NCBI GenBank assembly: GCA_001464665.1
Contig: LNDP01000023.1
Span: 408,157 to 472,156, forward strand
Direction: 5' to 3'
Origin: Acidobacteria bacterium Ga0074141
GTDB taxonomy: Bacteria > Acidobacteriota > Blastocatellia > Pyrinomonadales > Pyrinomonadaceae
DNA length: 64,000 nucleotides
Shown here: in pieces, positions 55,124 through 64,000 of the stretch
Layout: each line of letters begins with the position of its first letter
Position numbering within the stretch: the stretch's first letter is position 1
The notes under the pieces: generated by a model
What the model was told of the DNA's origin: nothing
Database searches by the model: none
The model's input: the letters and a program-made list of their open reading frames with translations, nothing else
Made by a program: the position numbers and the translations under genes

Positions 55124-55882
55124 CTAGCCCAAGGCGTCCAGACATTCGCGGAGCGGCCGTTGCCGGCACGTATAAACGGGCATCCGCGGCAACGTGAACT
55201 TTCTCGACGCCGTTTGCCGCAATTCCTCGGCAAGAGCGAGAAAATCCCTCGGCTCGTTTGTCTCAAATGATATCAAATATTCCGTGTCGCTGAAGCCGAA
55301 CACATGCGTTAAATGGATGCGGATATTCGGAAACTTCTTCCCGATCATGAAGTGTTCTTCAATGATCGCATCGCGTTCCTCCGCCGATCGCTCAGACCAG
55401 TTGGGGTCTTTCGAACAAGGGTAAATGAAATGATACTTCCGCGTCCCGGCCAAAACGTGATGGCGATCCTCGCCGCCCTCGCCAACAAACATCATCTTGC
55501 TCGTTACGGCCAGATAGTTGTCGGTCGTTTCAAGAAACCCGCCGAGCCTTGTTCTATAAAGCTTAGCGGTCATGTCCTGTATCTGATCCATCGACCGCCC
55601 GATCCGCCAAAACATTAGGTCCGCCCTCGAATCGAAGCCAACGAGCGAGTAGTTAAAGAGCAAGAAGTCATCGGCAAACTCATTGAAGACCGCCTCGAAG
55701 TCGCGTTTCATCGCAGCCTTTTCATGATCAGCAAGTTTGCGAAAAGCCGGATCGACCCGAAAGAAAATAAAATTGACGAACTGCTTTTCGATCAAAGGGA
55801 ATTCACGAAGCTCCCCTGCGTCCTCAACAAGCCGCAGGCCGCCGACCTCGTTCGATTCTCTCTGAATATCCCTTTTTTCCAT
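55124..55882 (-). CDS. Chlorite dismutase-family haem protein (HemQ-like)
   Basis: 252 residues from the ATG at 55882; an in-frame TTG at 55981 would add 33 residues with a Cys-rich head. The pattern FVNFIFFRVDPAFRKL, then TRKYHFIYPCSKDPNW, IIEEHFMIGKKFPNIRIHLTH and FGFSDTEYLISFETNEPRDFLAL is that of HemQ (coproheme decarboxylase) with the His in EEHFMIGKKF. This is the last step of the coproporphyrin-dependent haem pathway. No other haem genes are near, so a different Cld-family role is not excluded. Confidence 0.83.
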   Translation of the reverse strand: MEKRDIQRESNEVGGLRLVEDAGELREFPLIEKQFVNFIFFRVDPAFRKLADHEKAAMKRDFEAVFNEFADDFLLFNYSLVGFDSRADLMFWRIGRSMDQIQDMTAKLYRTRLGGFLETTDNYLAVTSKMMFVGEGGEDRHHVLAGTRKYHFIYPCSKDPNWSERSAEERDAIIEEHFMIGKKFPNIRIHLTHVFGFSDTEYLISFETNEPRDFLALAEELRQTASRKFTLPRMPVYTCRQRPLRECLDALG

Positions 55883-56202
55883 TGTGTGAGTAAACGACCA
55901 AGGCCCAAAATTTCGATCTATTCGGACGCGATAATGATCCTCTAAGAAGTTATTGTTGCAAGAATCACATTTCTTGTCCAAAACCCTCGTCGCTTCCCGA
56001 ACAGATCGGGAGAGATTCTAATAGCAGCGATGTCGGCGGAACAATGTAGGATTCGGCCTCGAACAAGTAGAGGCTCAGAGGTGATTTCACTGTGAGCAGA
56101 TTTGATACTCGCTGATCCGTTCATCTTTTTGGAGGGTGCCGGGGAAATTTCGGCGCCTTCCTGTTTTGTTTTGCAATCCAAAGTAGATATGCAAAAATCT
56201 TC

Positions 56203-57072
56203 ATGATGTTGAGACTATCGATCCTTGCCGCGGTCATTCTACTTTGTGCCTCGTCTCATTCTGCGCAGCAGCGTCCGTTGATCACGGACGACATCGACAT
56301 CACGCCGCAGGGTGCTCTTGAGATCGGGGTCGGCGTTGACTTTATACAGAACGCCAAGTTCCCGCTTTCGGGGCTCAAGGGCGACCTGACCCGTGTCGGC
56401 GATATCCGCATCCGGCAGGGGCTTGCGCCGAATGTCGAGATACAGATCGAGGGGACTATCCAGAATTACCTCGCGATCAATTCGGCCTCGAACCCGTCGC
56501 CGATCCCGCTCAACATCACGGGTAACTCGACCAACGACTTCAGCGATTTCACCATCTCGGCGAAGATAAAGCTGCTCAACGAAACGAAATACTTCCCGGC
56601 GATCGGAACGAAGTTTGGCTTTCAGATGCCGAATACCGACCAGGCCCGCGGCATCGGGACCAACCAGATCAACGTTTTCTCTAAGATCATCGCGCAGAAG
56701 AAGTTCGGCAAGCGGGCCGGCCGCGATCCGTTCGTTAACCTCTACGGCAATGTCGGGCTCGGCATTATGAATGCCCCGCTAAACACATTCACGCAGAACG
56801 ATGTTTTCCTTTACGGTTTGGCAGGAATTGTGCGGGTCAACGACCGGATCAATCTCGTCGCTGAGGTAAACGGACGCGAAAACACCCGTCGCGACGCCGC
56901 ACCGCTTGGGACCGAAAGCGTTGGGGAGTTTCGCGTCGGCACGCAAATCCGTGCATCTGGCCTGCGATTCGATACCGCAGCCATTTTCGGCCTCACGCGG
57001 TTTAGCCCGCGAACGGGCGTCACCTTCGGCGTCACCTACGAATCGCCTGCGTTCATCCCCATAGCTAAATAG
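56203..57072 (+). CDS. Outer-membrane beta-barrel protein (Phenol_MetA_deg-like)
   Basis: 289 residues with a signal peptide (about 3-20, ending SAQQ). RPLITDDIDITPQGALEIGVG is the start typical of the MetA-pathway transporter family. Alternating strands follow, such as IKLLNETKYFPAIGTKFGFQMPN and LVAEVNGREN, and it ends in an aromatic-containing strand. Such proteins are predicted barrels in the outer membrane, role unknown. Single gene with its own promoter gap; its stop overlaps that of thiD. Confidence 0.75.
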   Translation: MMLRLSILAAVILLCASSHSAQQRPLITDDIDITPQGALEIGVGVDFIQNAKFPLSGLKGDLTRVGDIRIRQGLAPNVEIQIEGTIQNYLAINSASNPSPIPLNITGNSTNDFSDFTISAKIKLLNETKYFPAIGTKFGFQMPNTDQARGIGTNQINVFSKIIAQKKFGKRAGRDPFVNLYGNVGLGIMNAPLNTFTQNDVFLYGLAGIVRVNDRINLVAEVNGRENTRRDAAPLGTESVGEFRVGTQIRASGLRFDTAAIFGLTRFSPRTGVTFGVTYESPAFIPIAK

Positions 57073-57868
57073 CCCGGATATTTATCGGCCCATTGCCTTT
57101 CCCGAGCCCCGGTGCGGTTCGGATCGCCTCATTCACAAAAGCCTTCGCGACAGTAACCGCTTCCACCAACTCTTTTCCAAGTGCGAGGTTTGCAGCGATC
57201 GCTGATGAAAGTATGCAGCCCGTTCCGTGGGTTGAAGATGTGTCGATGGCTTCGCTAGCGATGTCTTCGCGTTTGCCTTTGATGAAAAGATGATCGACTG
57301 CCTTAGTCGGATCCGACCCTGGAACGCGATGCCCGCCTTTGATCAGAACGCATGCTGCCCCGAACCCGTGCATCACCTCGGCGGCCCGATCAAGGTCTTC
57401 ATCGGCCTCGATCGCGATGCCGGCGATCCGCTCTGCCTCGGCAAGATTTGGCGTGACGATCGCAGCCAGCGGGAAGAGCTGTTCTATCAAACATCGCAGA
57501 GCGGCATCGTCGATCAGATCGAATCCTGAGGTGGAGCGAACCACCGGATCGACCACGACCGGCACCTCGCGGATCTCGCCAAGGACCCGAGCAACCGCTT
57601 TGATCACGTCGGCCGAGGGCAGCATTCCGGTTTTTACGGCGCCTAGAGTGTAGTCGTCCAAGATCGGCCTGATCTGCCGCTCGACCACTTCGCCTGATTG
57701 GTTAGCGGACCCGAAAACGCCCTGCGTATTCTGGTAGGTGATCGACGTAACGGCTGCCGCCGGAAAGCAGCCAAAGGCCGCAAAGGCACGCACATCCGCC
57801 AAAACGCCCGCCCCTCCCGACGGGTCAAGCCCCGCGATGCTAAGACAAACTTTCTGAACTTCTTTCAT
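57065..57868 (-). CDS. thiD: Hydroxymethylpyrimidine/phosphomethylpyrimidine kinase
   Basis: 267 residues from MKEVQKVCLSIAGLDPSGG. The SIAGLDPSGGAGVLADVRAF start, TSITYQNTQGV, GAVKTGML, VVDPVVRSTSGF and STHGTGCILSSAIAANLA (anion hole) are ThiD hallmarks. It phosphorylates HMP twice for thiamine synthesis. It starts inside the last 29 nt of thiE, so the two are translationally coupled. Confidence 0.94.
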   Translation of the reverse strand: MKEVQKVCLSIAGLDPSGGAGVLADVRAFAAFGCFPAAAVTSITYQNTQGVFGSANQSGEVVERQIRPILDDYTLGAVKTGMLPSADVIKAVARVLGEIREVPVVVDPVVRSTSGFDLIDDAALRCLIEQLFPLAAIVTPNLAEAERIAGIAIEADEDLDRAAEVMHGFGAACVLIKGGHRVPGSDPTKAVDHLFIKGKREDIASEAIDTSSTHGTGCILSSAIAANLALGKELVEAVTVAKAFVNEAIRTAPGLGKGNGPINIRAI

Positions 57869-58496
57869 TGAATGCAAACTCCATCCTCCGGGCGAACGCT
57901 ACGATCTTTTCCGGCGAACTCAAAGCCCGAATCGCCGCAACTCCTGCCGCACCGGTGGCGGCAACCTCGTTGATCTTTTCGATCGAGACTCCGCCGAGTG
58001 CTAAAACGGGAAAATCTTCGACCGCCGAAGCCGCCGAATGCAAATCCCCAATACCCTTCGGCTCGCCTTTGCCCGGCGAAGCGAATATCGGGCCGAATGT
58101 CGCAAAGTCCGCTCCGTTCTCGCGAGCCGCCGACAACTCCTCAATGGTATGGCACGACGCACCGATCAAGAGACCGGAACCGAACGTCCGCCGCACATCT
58201 GCTATCGGAAGTCCGTTGACGGGAAGGTGAACGCCCGCCGCTCCCGCCGCAAGTGCGATGTCCGGCCTGCCATTAACGATGAGCTGCAGACCGGTTCCCT
58301 TGGTCTCCCGCACAATGGCCGCCGTCAATTCAAAAAGCAGCTTTGCCGAAAGCTGCTTTTCTCGTAATTGGAACAAAGCGACGCCCGCCTCCGCGGCTGC
58401 AATTGCGTTCGACATTATTTGGCTAAGCTGTTGGTCAAAGTTCGACTCATCAGCGAGTCCTTCGGTTATTGGGTAAATCAGCGGAGCGGAAAGCAT
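57840..58496 (-). CDS. thiE: Thiamine phosphate synthase
   Basis: 218 residues. LFQLREKQLSAK (pyrophosphate-binding), LIVNGRPDIALAAGAAGVHL, IGASCHTIEELSAARENGADFATFGPIF, SPGKG and LALGGVSIEKINEVAATGAAGVAAI are ThiE motifs. It joins HMP-PP and thiazole phosphate. It overlaps thiD downstream by 29 nt and follows the small membrane protein by 2 nt. Confidence 0.94.
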   Translation of the reverse strand: MLSAPLIYPITEGLADESNFDQQLSQIMSNAIAAAEAGVALFQLREKQLSAKLLFELTAAIVRETKGTGLQLIVNGRPDIALAAGAAGVHLPVNGLPIADVRRTFGSGLLIGASCHTIEELSAARENGADFATFGPIFASPGKGEPKGIGDLHSAASAVEDFPVLALGGVSIEKINEVAATGAAGVAAIRALSSPEKIVAFARRMEFAFNERSSESLS

Positions 58497-58498
58497 AT

Positions 58499-58795
58499 TT
58501 ACTTTCCCGGTTCCGGCGGAGTGCCCTTGAGCAAAGCGACGCTTTGACGAAAATGAACGATCTCCCAGAGGGCGATGAAGAGGTTAAGTACTCCAAGACC
58601 CGTGACGCCGCCGCGGACCCAATTGGACGCGACCGTTCGCTGAAGAACGGGATAGCCAGTCACGTCCGTTAAGTAAACGAGCAGATAATTCTCACTCCAG
58701 AGCCCGAACATCGTGTCCCAAGGTGCCAGAACGAGATAAACGCCGAGCAGGATGCACAGCGTGATAAAGAAAATGACGGTAAGTCTTTCGACCAT
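58499..58795 (-). CDS. Small membrane protein upstream of thiE
   Basis: 98 residues from the ATG at 58795. Residues 5-26 and 62-82 are hydrophobic (LTVIFFITLCILLGVYLVL; VRGGVTGLGVLNLFIALWEIVHF), so two membrane helices are predicted. No family recognised. It ends 2 nt before thiE, so it is probably in the same transcript; a link to thiamine uptake is not supported by any motif. Confidence 0.6.
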   Translation of the reverse strand: MVERLTVIFFITLCILLGVYLVLAPWDTMFGLWSENYLLVYLTDVTGYPVLQRTVASNWVRGGVTGLGVLNLFIALWEIVHFRQSVALLKGTPPEPGK

Positions 58796-58837
58796 ACCGT
58801 CAAAGTATAACGCCGGGAACCGTGACAAACAACCGTC

Positions 58838-60904
58838 TTAGGCAGCGACCGACATCCGCTCAAGCCGCTGAGAAACATCGCGGAAACCGACGTTTTCAAT
58901 ATAAACCTTTTCGAAGAACGTCGCCGCGGTCCGGGTGTCGCCATCGTTCTCGCACGAGTGGGCATATTCGTACCAGAGCCCTTGTTGTTCCTCAGACGAA
59001 AGCCCCTTCACCTCAAGTGCGCGTTCATACCACTTCCGGGCCAAATGCGGCTTGCCGATGGTCATAAAGCAATGACCAAGCATGTTCGCACAGGAATAGA
59101 ACCGTCGGGTCCCGTCGTTAGGCCCGACAAGCCCGGCAGCATCTTGAAACTCGCGGATCGCCTCTTCACTAAGCCCCATTTCCTGATATGCGATGGCGGT
59201 GTTGTAGTGTGTTTCGAAATCCTCAGAGTCGTCCTGACCGATCGGATCGAGGCCAAGATCCGAAAAGAGGTCATCCATCTCGCTGCCTAACGAAGCCGTT
59301 GGAACCGGCTGAATCGGCAATTGTTCGGCTTTATCCGCCACCGAAGATGTAGCTCCATTCTGAGCCGCGTTTCGCCTAATGGTTTCCAGCAATTCCTCTA
59401 CTTCAGGCCGTGAACCGAATTCATTTTTCAGGTCCTCAGCCGCACTTAGAGCAAGATCGTTGTATCCACTGTCCAGATAAAATCTGATGCTATCGATCTC
59501 ACGCGAAAGGCGGTCCAGCGATTCTCCGCCGATCTCGACCACCGCCGCAGATGGATCAATAAGATCGACTTCGGCGGTAAGGGTCTCAACCGTGTGCTCG
59601 ATATCCGAACTGCCGATCACCGCGTCATCATTTTCGGCGTCCACAATTGCAAAAGACTCGGCCGGTTCCTCGACCTCGCCTCCGCCAAAGAAGCGTGCGT
59701 CGAAGGTGCTCACCGTACTTTCAGAACTCGCAAATCCGTGTATTTCGTTGAGCTCGGAAAGACGCTGGGCGAGATACGTTTCCGTCGGGCAGAGCATTGT
59801 AAGCTGCACGAGGGCCGATCGCTCGTCAACTACCGCTTCGGCCTCGCGGGCTGCTGAAGCGAGGAGCTTCAGGACATCGATGTACCGATCCTCGTCCTTC
59901 TGCCACGAGGCGAGAGACGCATCGAGCCGAAGAAGGTCAAGGTCCATCGGAACCGCTTCCCGCAACCGGGTTACATGAAACGCGAGATCCTCTAGCTTGC
60001 TATCCCGCAAGAGATGATCAGAAGCAGCAACGAGCGTACGTATTGCAGAAGAGTGGTCTTCGATCTCAAGGTAATGGGTCGAAAGCTCAAGGAACAATGG
60101 ATAGCTCGCGGGCTCCGCGGCAACTATCTCCTTAAGTGTCGCTTCCGCTTCAGCCGGGTTGTGAGCAAGTTCCCATTCAAAACGCAGCTTCCCGATCTCC
60201 GGGTCGGCGGGATTCTGCCGATGAATGTCCGTCAGCATCTCGCGCGCTTCGGCATCTTCACCCTTCAATTTCTTAAGCTCGACCAAGGACCTGAGAGCTT
60301 TTGCCGAGAAGCCGTCAGCGGCGACCGCCCGACGGAATGAGTTCTCCGCATCTTCGATCCGCCCCGCGCGCTGGTGCCGTTCACCCATTTCAACGAAAGC
60401 CGCGACAGCCTCGGCCGCATCTCCTTCGCCTAGATACGACTCTCCGATGTGCTCGAGGACGTCGGTATTCTTTGTATCGAGAGCTGCTATCTGCTTCCAG
60501 ATCGCGAGAGCCTCGACCTTTCGGCCGTTCTTTTCATAATCTTCGGCAAGGGTCACATAGTGCGATTTCGCCTCAACGACCGAACCCTTTTGCCGGTAAA
60601 GCTCAGCAAGCTGGGCCGACATGTCGGGCGTCAGCGGAGCGATCCGGCTCATCTTGTTATAAACGGCTATCGCTTTGGCAGCGAACCCTTGGCTCGTATA
60701 GTGCTCGGCAACGCCTTTGAAACATTTAAGCGCAGCGTCGGAATCGTTATCTTTGATATAAAGATCGCCGAGCATGTTGAGAGTTACGACATCGGTGTGA
60801 TCCTGAGTAGTTACCCTTCGGTATTCGCCTATTGCCGCGCGGATCTTTCCCTGTGAGAGATACTTTTCCGCATTTCGCATCGCGAGTTTCTTATCGAAAG
60901 CCAT
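58838..60904 (-). CDS. Tetratricopeptide-repeat protein
   Basis: 688 residues from MAFDKKLAMRNAEKYLSQGK; a longer frame upstream was rejected. About ten TPR units: KIRAAIGEYRRVTTQDH, YIKDNDSDAALKCFKGVAEHY, KGSVVEAKSHYVTLAEDYEKNG and, after a low-complexity acidic middle (about 440-540), TAIAYQEMGLSEEAIREFQDAA. A scaffold role is inferred. No signal peptide. Well isolated, divergent from the sugar nucleotidyltransferase. Confidence 0.88.
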   Translation of the reverse strand: MAFDKKLAMRNAEKYLSQGKIRAAIGEYRRVTTQDHTDVVTLNMLGDLYIKDNDSDAALKCFKGVAEHYTSQGFAAKAIAVYNKMSRIAPLTPDMSAQLAELYRQKGSVVEAKSHYVTLAEDYEKNGRKVEALAIWKQIAALDTKNTDVLEHIGESYLGEGDAAEAVAAFVEMGERHQRAGRIEDAENSFRRAVAADGFSAKALRSLVELKKLKGEDAEAREMLTDIHRQNPADPEIGKLRFEWELAHNPAEAEATLKEIVAAEPASYPLFLELSTHYLEIEDHSSAIRTLVAASDHLLRDSKLEDLAFHVTRLREAVPMDLDLLRLDASLASWQKDEDRYIDVLKLLASAAREAEAVVDERSALVQLTMLCPTETYLAQRLSELNEIHGFASSESTVSTFDARFFGGGEVEEPAESFAIVDAENDDAVIGSSDIEHTVETLTAEVDLIDPSAAVVEIGGESLDRLSREIDSIRFYLDSGYNDLALSAAEDLKNEFGSRPEVEELLETIRRNAAQNGATSSVADKAEQLPIQPVPTASLGSEMDDLFSDLGLDPIGQDDSEDFETHYNTAIAYQEMGLSEEAIREFQDAAGLVGPNDGTRRFYSCANMLGHCFMTIGKPHLARKWYERALEVKGLSSEEQQGLWYEYAHSCENDGDTRTAATFFEKVYIENVGFRDVSQRLERMSVAA

Positions 60905-61144
60905 GTTTTTGCCTGAGAAGTGAGTTTTGTCCGTATCCCGAATGGTGAGAAAGTCGGGGGCTGTGCCCGGAAGCACTGAAGGAGAAGGCTCGCCTTCTAT
61001 TATGAGATTACAGATTGTGCAAAAAAGTGTCAATCAATTTTGAACATTTTTTGTTATTGTTTTGCCATAATTCATAGCCGCCGCTACCTTTGATTTTTGG
61101 CTTCTCAGGTCTTAGGCTTACATTTCGCGTTCGATATTTAGTTA

Positions 61145-62194
61145 ATGTGTGATGTAAGTGCAGTTATCCTCGCCGGCGGAAAGGGCACGCGACTGCGGCC
61201 GCTGACGGTCTTTACGCCAAAGCCGATCGTTCCAATGATGAACCGGCCTTTTTTGGCGTTCCAGCTTGAAATGCTTGCGGCGGCTGGCGTTGAAAAGGCG
61301 GTGCTTTCGCTCAGCTATCAGCCAAACAAGATCGAAGACGCCATCGGCGACGGTTCACAGTATAAGACAAAAGTTGGATATATCACCGAACCGAATCCTC
61401 TCGGAACAAGCGGTGCTTTTCGCTATGCTGCAGACGCGGCATCGCAGACCTATGTCGTGCTAAATGGTGATATACTTACAGATATAGACCTGGCGAAAGT
61501 GCTCGATCAGCACCGCACTACCAAGGCGGACGCGACCATCGTTTTGGTCGAGGTCGAAGATCCGACCCGCTACGGGCTCGTCGAAACAGACACCGACGGC
61601 CGCGTCGAACGCTTCATCGAGAAGCCCAAGGCCGAGGACGTCCCGAAACTCCGCTCGCGGAACATCAATGCCGGAATTTACATCTTAGAACGCTCGGTGC
61701 TTGATCTTATCCCGCACGGCGAACACTCCTCGTTTGAGTTCAATATTTTCCCGGCGATACTCGAAAAGGGGCTGAACTTCCGCTCTTATCTGCTCAGCAA
61801 CGGATATTGGAGGGATATCGGCAACCCGGCCAGCTACCTTCAGGCTCATATGGACTTTTTGGCGGGCCGAATTGGCGTTTCTCAGCGCGAAAACTCCGCG
61901 CACAGCGAAATTGCTACAGCGGCTTCGGTCGATAGCGCCTCATTGCTCGGCGAAGGCTGCGTGATAAAGCCGCACGCGACGGTCCGCAATTCGGTCCTCG
62001 GACCCGGCGTCTTGCTCGAAGAAAAGGCCGTTGTCGAAGACTCAGTTATTTGGTCGCACACACGAATTGCCGCCGGGGCTGCGGTTCGCGGCTCGGTCGT
62101 CGGGCGAAGCTCATTCATCGGCCGGAGCAGCTCGATCACCGAAGGGACCGTGCTCGGCGACAAAGCCACGATCCCGGATTACTCCGTCACCTGA
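61145..62194 (+). CDS. Sugar nucleotidyltransferase with hexapeptide tail
   Basis: 349 residues. VILAGGKGTRLRPLTVFTPKP (nucleotide loop), then NPLGTSGAFRYAADA, LNGDILTD (metal Asp) and FIEKPKAEDVP fit mannose-1-phosphate guanylyltransferase or glucose-1-phosphate thymidylyltransferase. The C-terminal third carries left-handed beta-helix hexapeptides (VIKPHATVRNSVLGPGVLL). The exact sugar is not defined. No clear ribosome-binding site precedes the ATG. mutM starts 11 nt after its stop. Confidence 0.9.
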   Translation: MCDVSAVILAGGKGTRLRPLTVFTPKPIVPMMNRPFLAFQLEMLAAAGVEKAVLSLSYQPNKIEDAIGDGSQYKTKVGYITEPNPLGTSGAFRYAADAASQTYVVLNGDILTDIDLAKVLDQHRTTKADATIVLVEVEDPTRYGLVETDTDGRVERFIEKPKAEDVPKLRSRNINAGIYILERSVLDLIPHGEHSSFEFNIFPAILEKGLNFRSYLLSNGYWRDIGNPASYLQAHMDFLAGRIGVSQRENSAHSEIATAASVDSASLLGEGCVIKPHATVRNSVLGPGVLLEEKAVVEDSVIWSHTRIAAGAAVRGSVVGRSSFIGRSSSITEGTVLGDKATIPDYSVT

Positions 62195-62205
62195 TCAGAT
62201 CACCG

Positions 62206-63033
62206 ATGCCCGAACTACCCGAGGTCCAACTCGTTACCAGCCATCTTGACCTGCTCGTCCGCGGCCGCCGGATCGAGCAGGCAGTGCTCCATCGCCAGCG
62301 GCTTGCCCCCGCATTCGCTCCTGACGATTTCAACGCCCTGCTTGCGAATGCCCGCATCAACTCAATTCGCCGTCGCGGAAAACATATTCTTTTTGAACTT
62401 GATAACGAACGCACACTTATCGTTCACCTAAGGATGAGCGGCCGCTTCTCGATCGCTGCGGCGAATATAGAGCCGCCGCGGTTCACCCACGCCCAGTTCA
62501 ACCTCGGCGGCGAGACGCTCAACTTCAGCGACCAGCGGCACTTCGGGTTCATGAACATCGTCCGCAGCGAGCAGCTCGACGCCGCGAAGGAACTTTGCAA
62601 GCTCGCCCCCGAACCCTTCGGTGACCATTTCACCATCGAGTATTTCCGATCAAAACTGAAAATCTCATCGCGGCCGATCAAGGAGTTTTTGCTCGACCAA
62701 ACGAAGGTCTGCGGGCTCGGAAACATCTACGCCGCCGAGGCGTTGTTCGAATCCGGCATCGACCCGCGAAAGCGTGCGGATAAGCTGACGAAGCCGAAGA
62801 CCGAGCTGCTGCACTCCGCGATCCTTGCCGTCCTTGAGCGCTCGATCGAATCAAGCCGTGCGGTTCCGGTCGAGCCCACCAACATCGGCGGGAACTTTTA
62901 CGGCGAAGCGAATTCGCCCGATTGGCGCGTTTACGGCCGCGAGGGCGAGCTGTGCCCGGCCTGCGGCGAATCCATCTTGCGACTAAAACAAGCGGGCCGC
63001 TCAACCTTCTTCTGCCGGAGGTGCCAACGCTGA
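62206..63033 (+). CDS. mutM: Formamidopyrimidine-DNA glycosylase
   Basis: 275 residues. The N-terminus MPELPEVQLV carries the catalytic Pro2 and Glu3 after Met removal. RRRGKHILFEL, HLRMSGRF, DQTKVCGLGNIYAAEALFESGIDP and a zinc finger CPACG...FFCRRCQR match Fpg. It removes 8-oxoguanine and opens the abasic site. It starts 11 nt after the nucleotidyltransferase stop. A GTG upstream would give an artificial longer form, since Pro2 must follow Met1. Confidence 0.95.
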   Translation: MPELPEVQLVTSHLDLLVRGRRIEQAVLHRQRLAPAFAPDDFNALLANARINSIRRRGKHILFELDNERTLIVHLRMSGRFSIAAANIEPPRFTHAQFNLGGETLNFSDQRHFGFMNIVRSEQLDAAKELCKLAPEPFGDHFTIEYFRSKLKISSRPIKEFLLDQTKVCGLGNIYAAEALFESGIDPRKRADKLTKPKTELLHSAILAVLERSIESSRAVPVEPTNIGGNFYGEANSPDWRVYGREGELCPACGESILRLKQAGRSTFFCRRCQR

Positions 63034-63153
63034 ATCCTTGACACTCGGCCGCGAAAGTCGCATTATTCGGTATTACACCGTGGTGAGTTATTGCGACTTG
63101 CGACCACGTTAAATAAACTGCTAAACAGCTTGCGACAATCGATCTGAAATCTG

Positions 63154-63182
63154 AGGTCTCGCTGTTTGGCGAGGCCTTTTTT
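63154..63182 (+). terminator. Rho-independent terminator after mutM
   Basis: AGGTCTCGC (63154-63162) pairs with GGCGAGGCCT (63168-63177), one G-U pair, five-base loop, then six T. It ends just before the next start codon at 63187. Confidence 0.75.
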
Positions 63183-63186
63183 AGTT

Positions 63187-64000
63187 ATGAGAGACTTTCG
63201 CGAATTGCTTTCTTCGGACAGCGTCTTCGTTTTTGACGGAGCGGTCGGCACCCGGCTTTACGACAAGGGCGTTTACATCAACCGCAGCTACGACGAGCTC
63301 AACCTGACCTCCGCCGATCTTGTCCGCGAGGTCCACGCCGAATATGTAAAGGCGGGAGCCGACATCATCGAGACAAATTCTTTTGGTGCGACCCGCCACA
63401 AACTTAAGCAGTACGGCCTTGAATCACGTCTCCGCGAGATCAACATCGCCGCCGCCCGGCTTGCACGCGAGGCGGCCGGCGATAAGGCCTTCGTCGCCGG
63501 TGCGATCGGCCCGCTCGGGCTTCGGATCGAGCCCTTCGGCCCGACGTCATTTGAAGAAGCACGAGCTCTTTTCCGCGAGCAGGCCGAGGCATTGCTCGAA
63601 GGCGGGGTCGATCTCTTCGTCCTCGAGACCTTCTCTGAACTTCCGGTCATCGAACAGGCGATCCGTGCCGTCAAGGAGATCTGCGATCTTCCCATCGTCG
63701 CTCAGATGACCATCCAGGACCACGGCAAAACGACCTTCGGAACCGCACCCGAGACCTTTACCGCCGAGCTTGAAAAACTCGGTGTTGACGTCATCGGCCT
63801 CAACTGCGGCATGGGCCCGACGCACGTATTGTCTGCCCTTGAAAAAATGCGGGCGGTGACCTCGCTGCCGCTCTCCGCACAACCGAACGCCGGGCTTCCG
63901 CGCGATGTTCAGGGACGCCAGTTCTACATGGGCTCGCCCGAATACATGGCGACCTTTGCCAAGCGATTCGTGCAGGCGGGAGCGAACTTCGTCGGCGGCT
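63187..64000 (+). CDS. Homocysteine S-methyltransferase domain protein, 5' part (MetH- or YitJ-like)
   Basis: The first 271 residues are in the window and the frame runs off the end. VFDGAVGTRLYDKG, IIETNSFGATRHKLK, GPLGLRIEP, GLNCGMGPTHVL (zinc Cys) and QPNAGLPR show the homocysteine methyltransferase barrel. The rest is missing, so cobalamin-dependent MetH and the bifunctional methyltransferase/MTHFR type cannot be separated. The start is the ATG right behind the terminator, so it needs its own promoter or readthrough. Confidence 0.9.
   Translation, partial: MRDFRELLSSDSVFVFDGAVGTRLYDKGVYINRSYDELNLTSADLVREVHAEYVKAGADIIETNSFGATRHKLKQYGLESRLREINIAAARLAREAAGDKAFVAGAIGPLGLRIEPFGPTSFEEARALFREQAEALLEGGVDLFVLETFSELPVIEQAIRAVKEICDLPIVAQMTIQDHGKTTFGTAPETFTAELEKLGVDVIGLNCGMGPTHVLSALEKMRAVTSLPLSAQPNAGLPRDVQGRQFYMGSPEYMATFAKRFVQAGANFVGG

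Noticed and set aside
55099-55266. N-terminal extension of acylphosphatase
   Set aside because: It would add 56 unrelated residues overlapping the HemQ-like gene end; the family starts right at the ATG at 55098.
60905-61033. Longer N-terminus of the TPR protein
   Set aside because: The extra 43 residues lack family character and the ATG at 60904 gives a typical TPR start.
61040-61071. Promoter TTGAAC...CATAAT before the sugar nucleotidyltransferase
   Set aside because: The 20-bp spacer is too long and the region is simply AT-rich; not strong enough to annotate.

Overview
The window is a dense bacterial chromosome segment with moderately high GC in most genes and short intergenic gaps. Gene content points to an acidobacterium, most likely class Blastocatellia. 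The supporting traits are a giant ElbD-like fusion enzyme (reductase, adenylation, carrier and PlsC domains) of the type linked to ether-lipid synthesis, many secreted S9/S41/M16/M19/M28 peptidases, GxxExxY proteins, a five-fold beta-flower protein, and abundant hairpin repeats of the lineage-specific kind. The lineage call is inference; there is no rRNA here to confirm it.

Layout. 0-4.9 kb: a partial gene end, a secreted protein, DUF488, an AlkA-type glycosylase, a methyltransferase, a secreted protein and a helicase that lacks its second half. 4.9-12.4 kb: three envelope proteins (two sharing an unnamed domain), secA, a secreted protein and an M19 dipeptidase. 12.7-22.3 kb: a four-PAS GGDEF-EAL protein, S9 peptidase and beta-lactamase-like hydrolase (overlapping pair), APC permease, beta-flower protein and an SDR epimerase. 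22.3-26.7 kb: a GxxExxY gene bracketed by inverted repeats, an M16 peptidase, a VapBC-like pair and a 39-residue prepilin-like peptide. 26.7-36.7 kb: the ElbD-like gene, then an accessory zone (Imm27, ORF6N, lactate-racemase-like gene with duplicated ends, second GxxExxY gene, orphan Phd antitoxin, PIN/Phd pair). 36.7-40.7 kb: M28 peptidase, HAD-IB phosphatase, TPR lipoprotein, alpha/beta hydrolase, coaD. 40.7-45.1 kb: repeat-rich flanks around an AT-richer three-gene cluster of a cytosine-5 methyltransferase, a DUF262 protein and a HEPN protein. 45.1-52.7 kb: bacilliredoxin, CYTH protein, ppk1, L,D-transpeptidase, archaemetzincin, tsaE, nnr and tRNA-Arg(CCT). 52.7-64 kb: S41 peptidase, apt, acylphosphatase, a HemQ-like protein, an outer-membrane barrel, thiD/thiE, a TPR protein, a sugar nucleotidyltransferase, mutM and the start of a MetH-like homocysteine methyltransferase.

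Most notable. (1) A roughly 51-bp double-hairpin repeat lies in frame inside two conserved genes (twice in nnr, once in the ElbD-like gene) and also in intergenic clusters, much like Rickettsia palindromic elements. (2) Two GxxExxY (PD-(D/E)xK) genes each sit between imperfect inverted repeats of about 31 bp, which suggests small mobile units. (3) The lactate-racemase-like gene has a copy of each of its ends, separated from the intact gene by small accessory genes. (4) The methyltransferase-DUF262-HEPN cluster is a probable defence system with an intact RNase-type HEPN motif.
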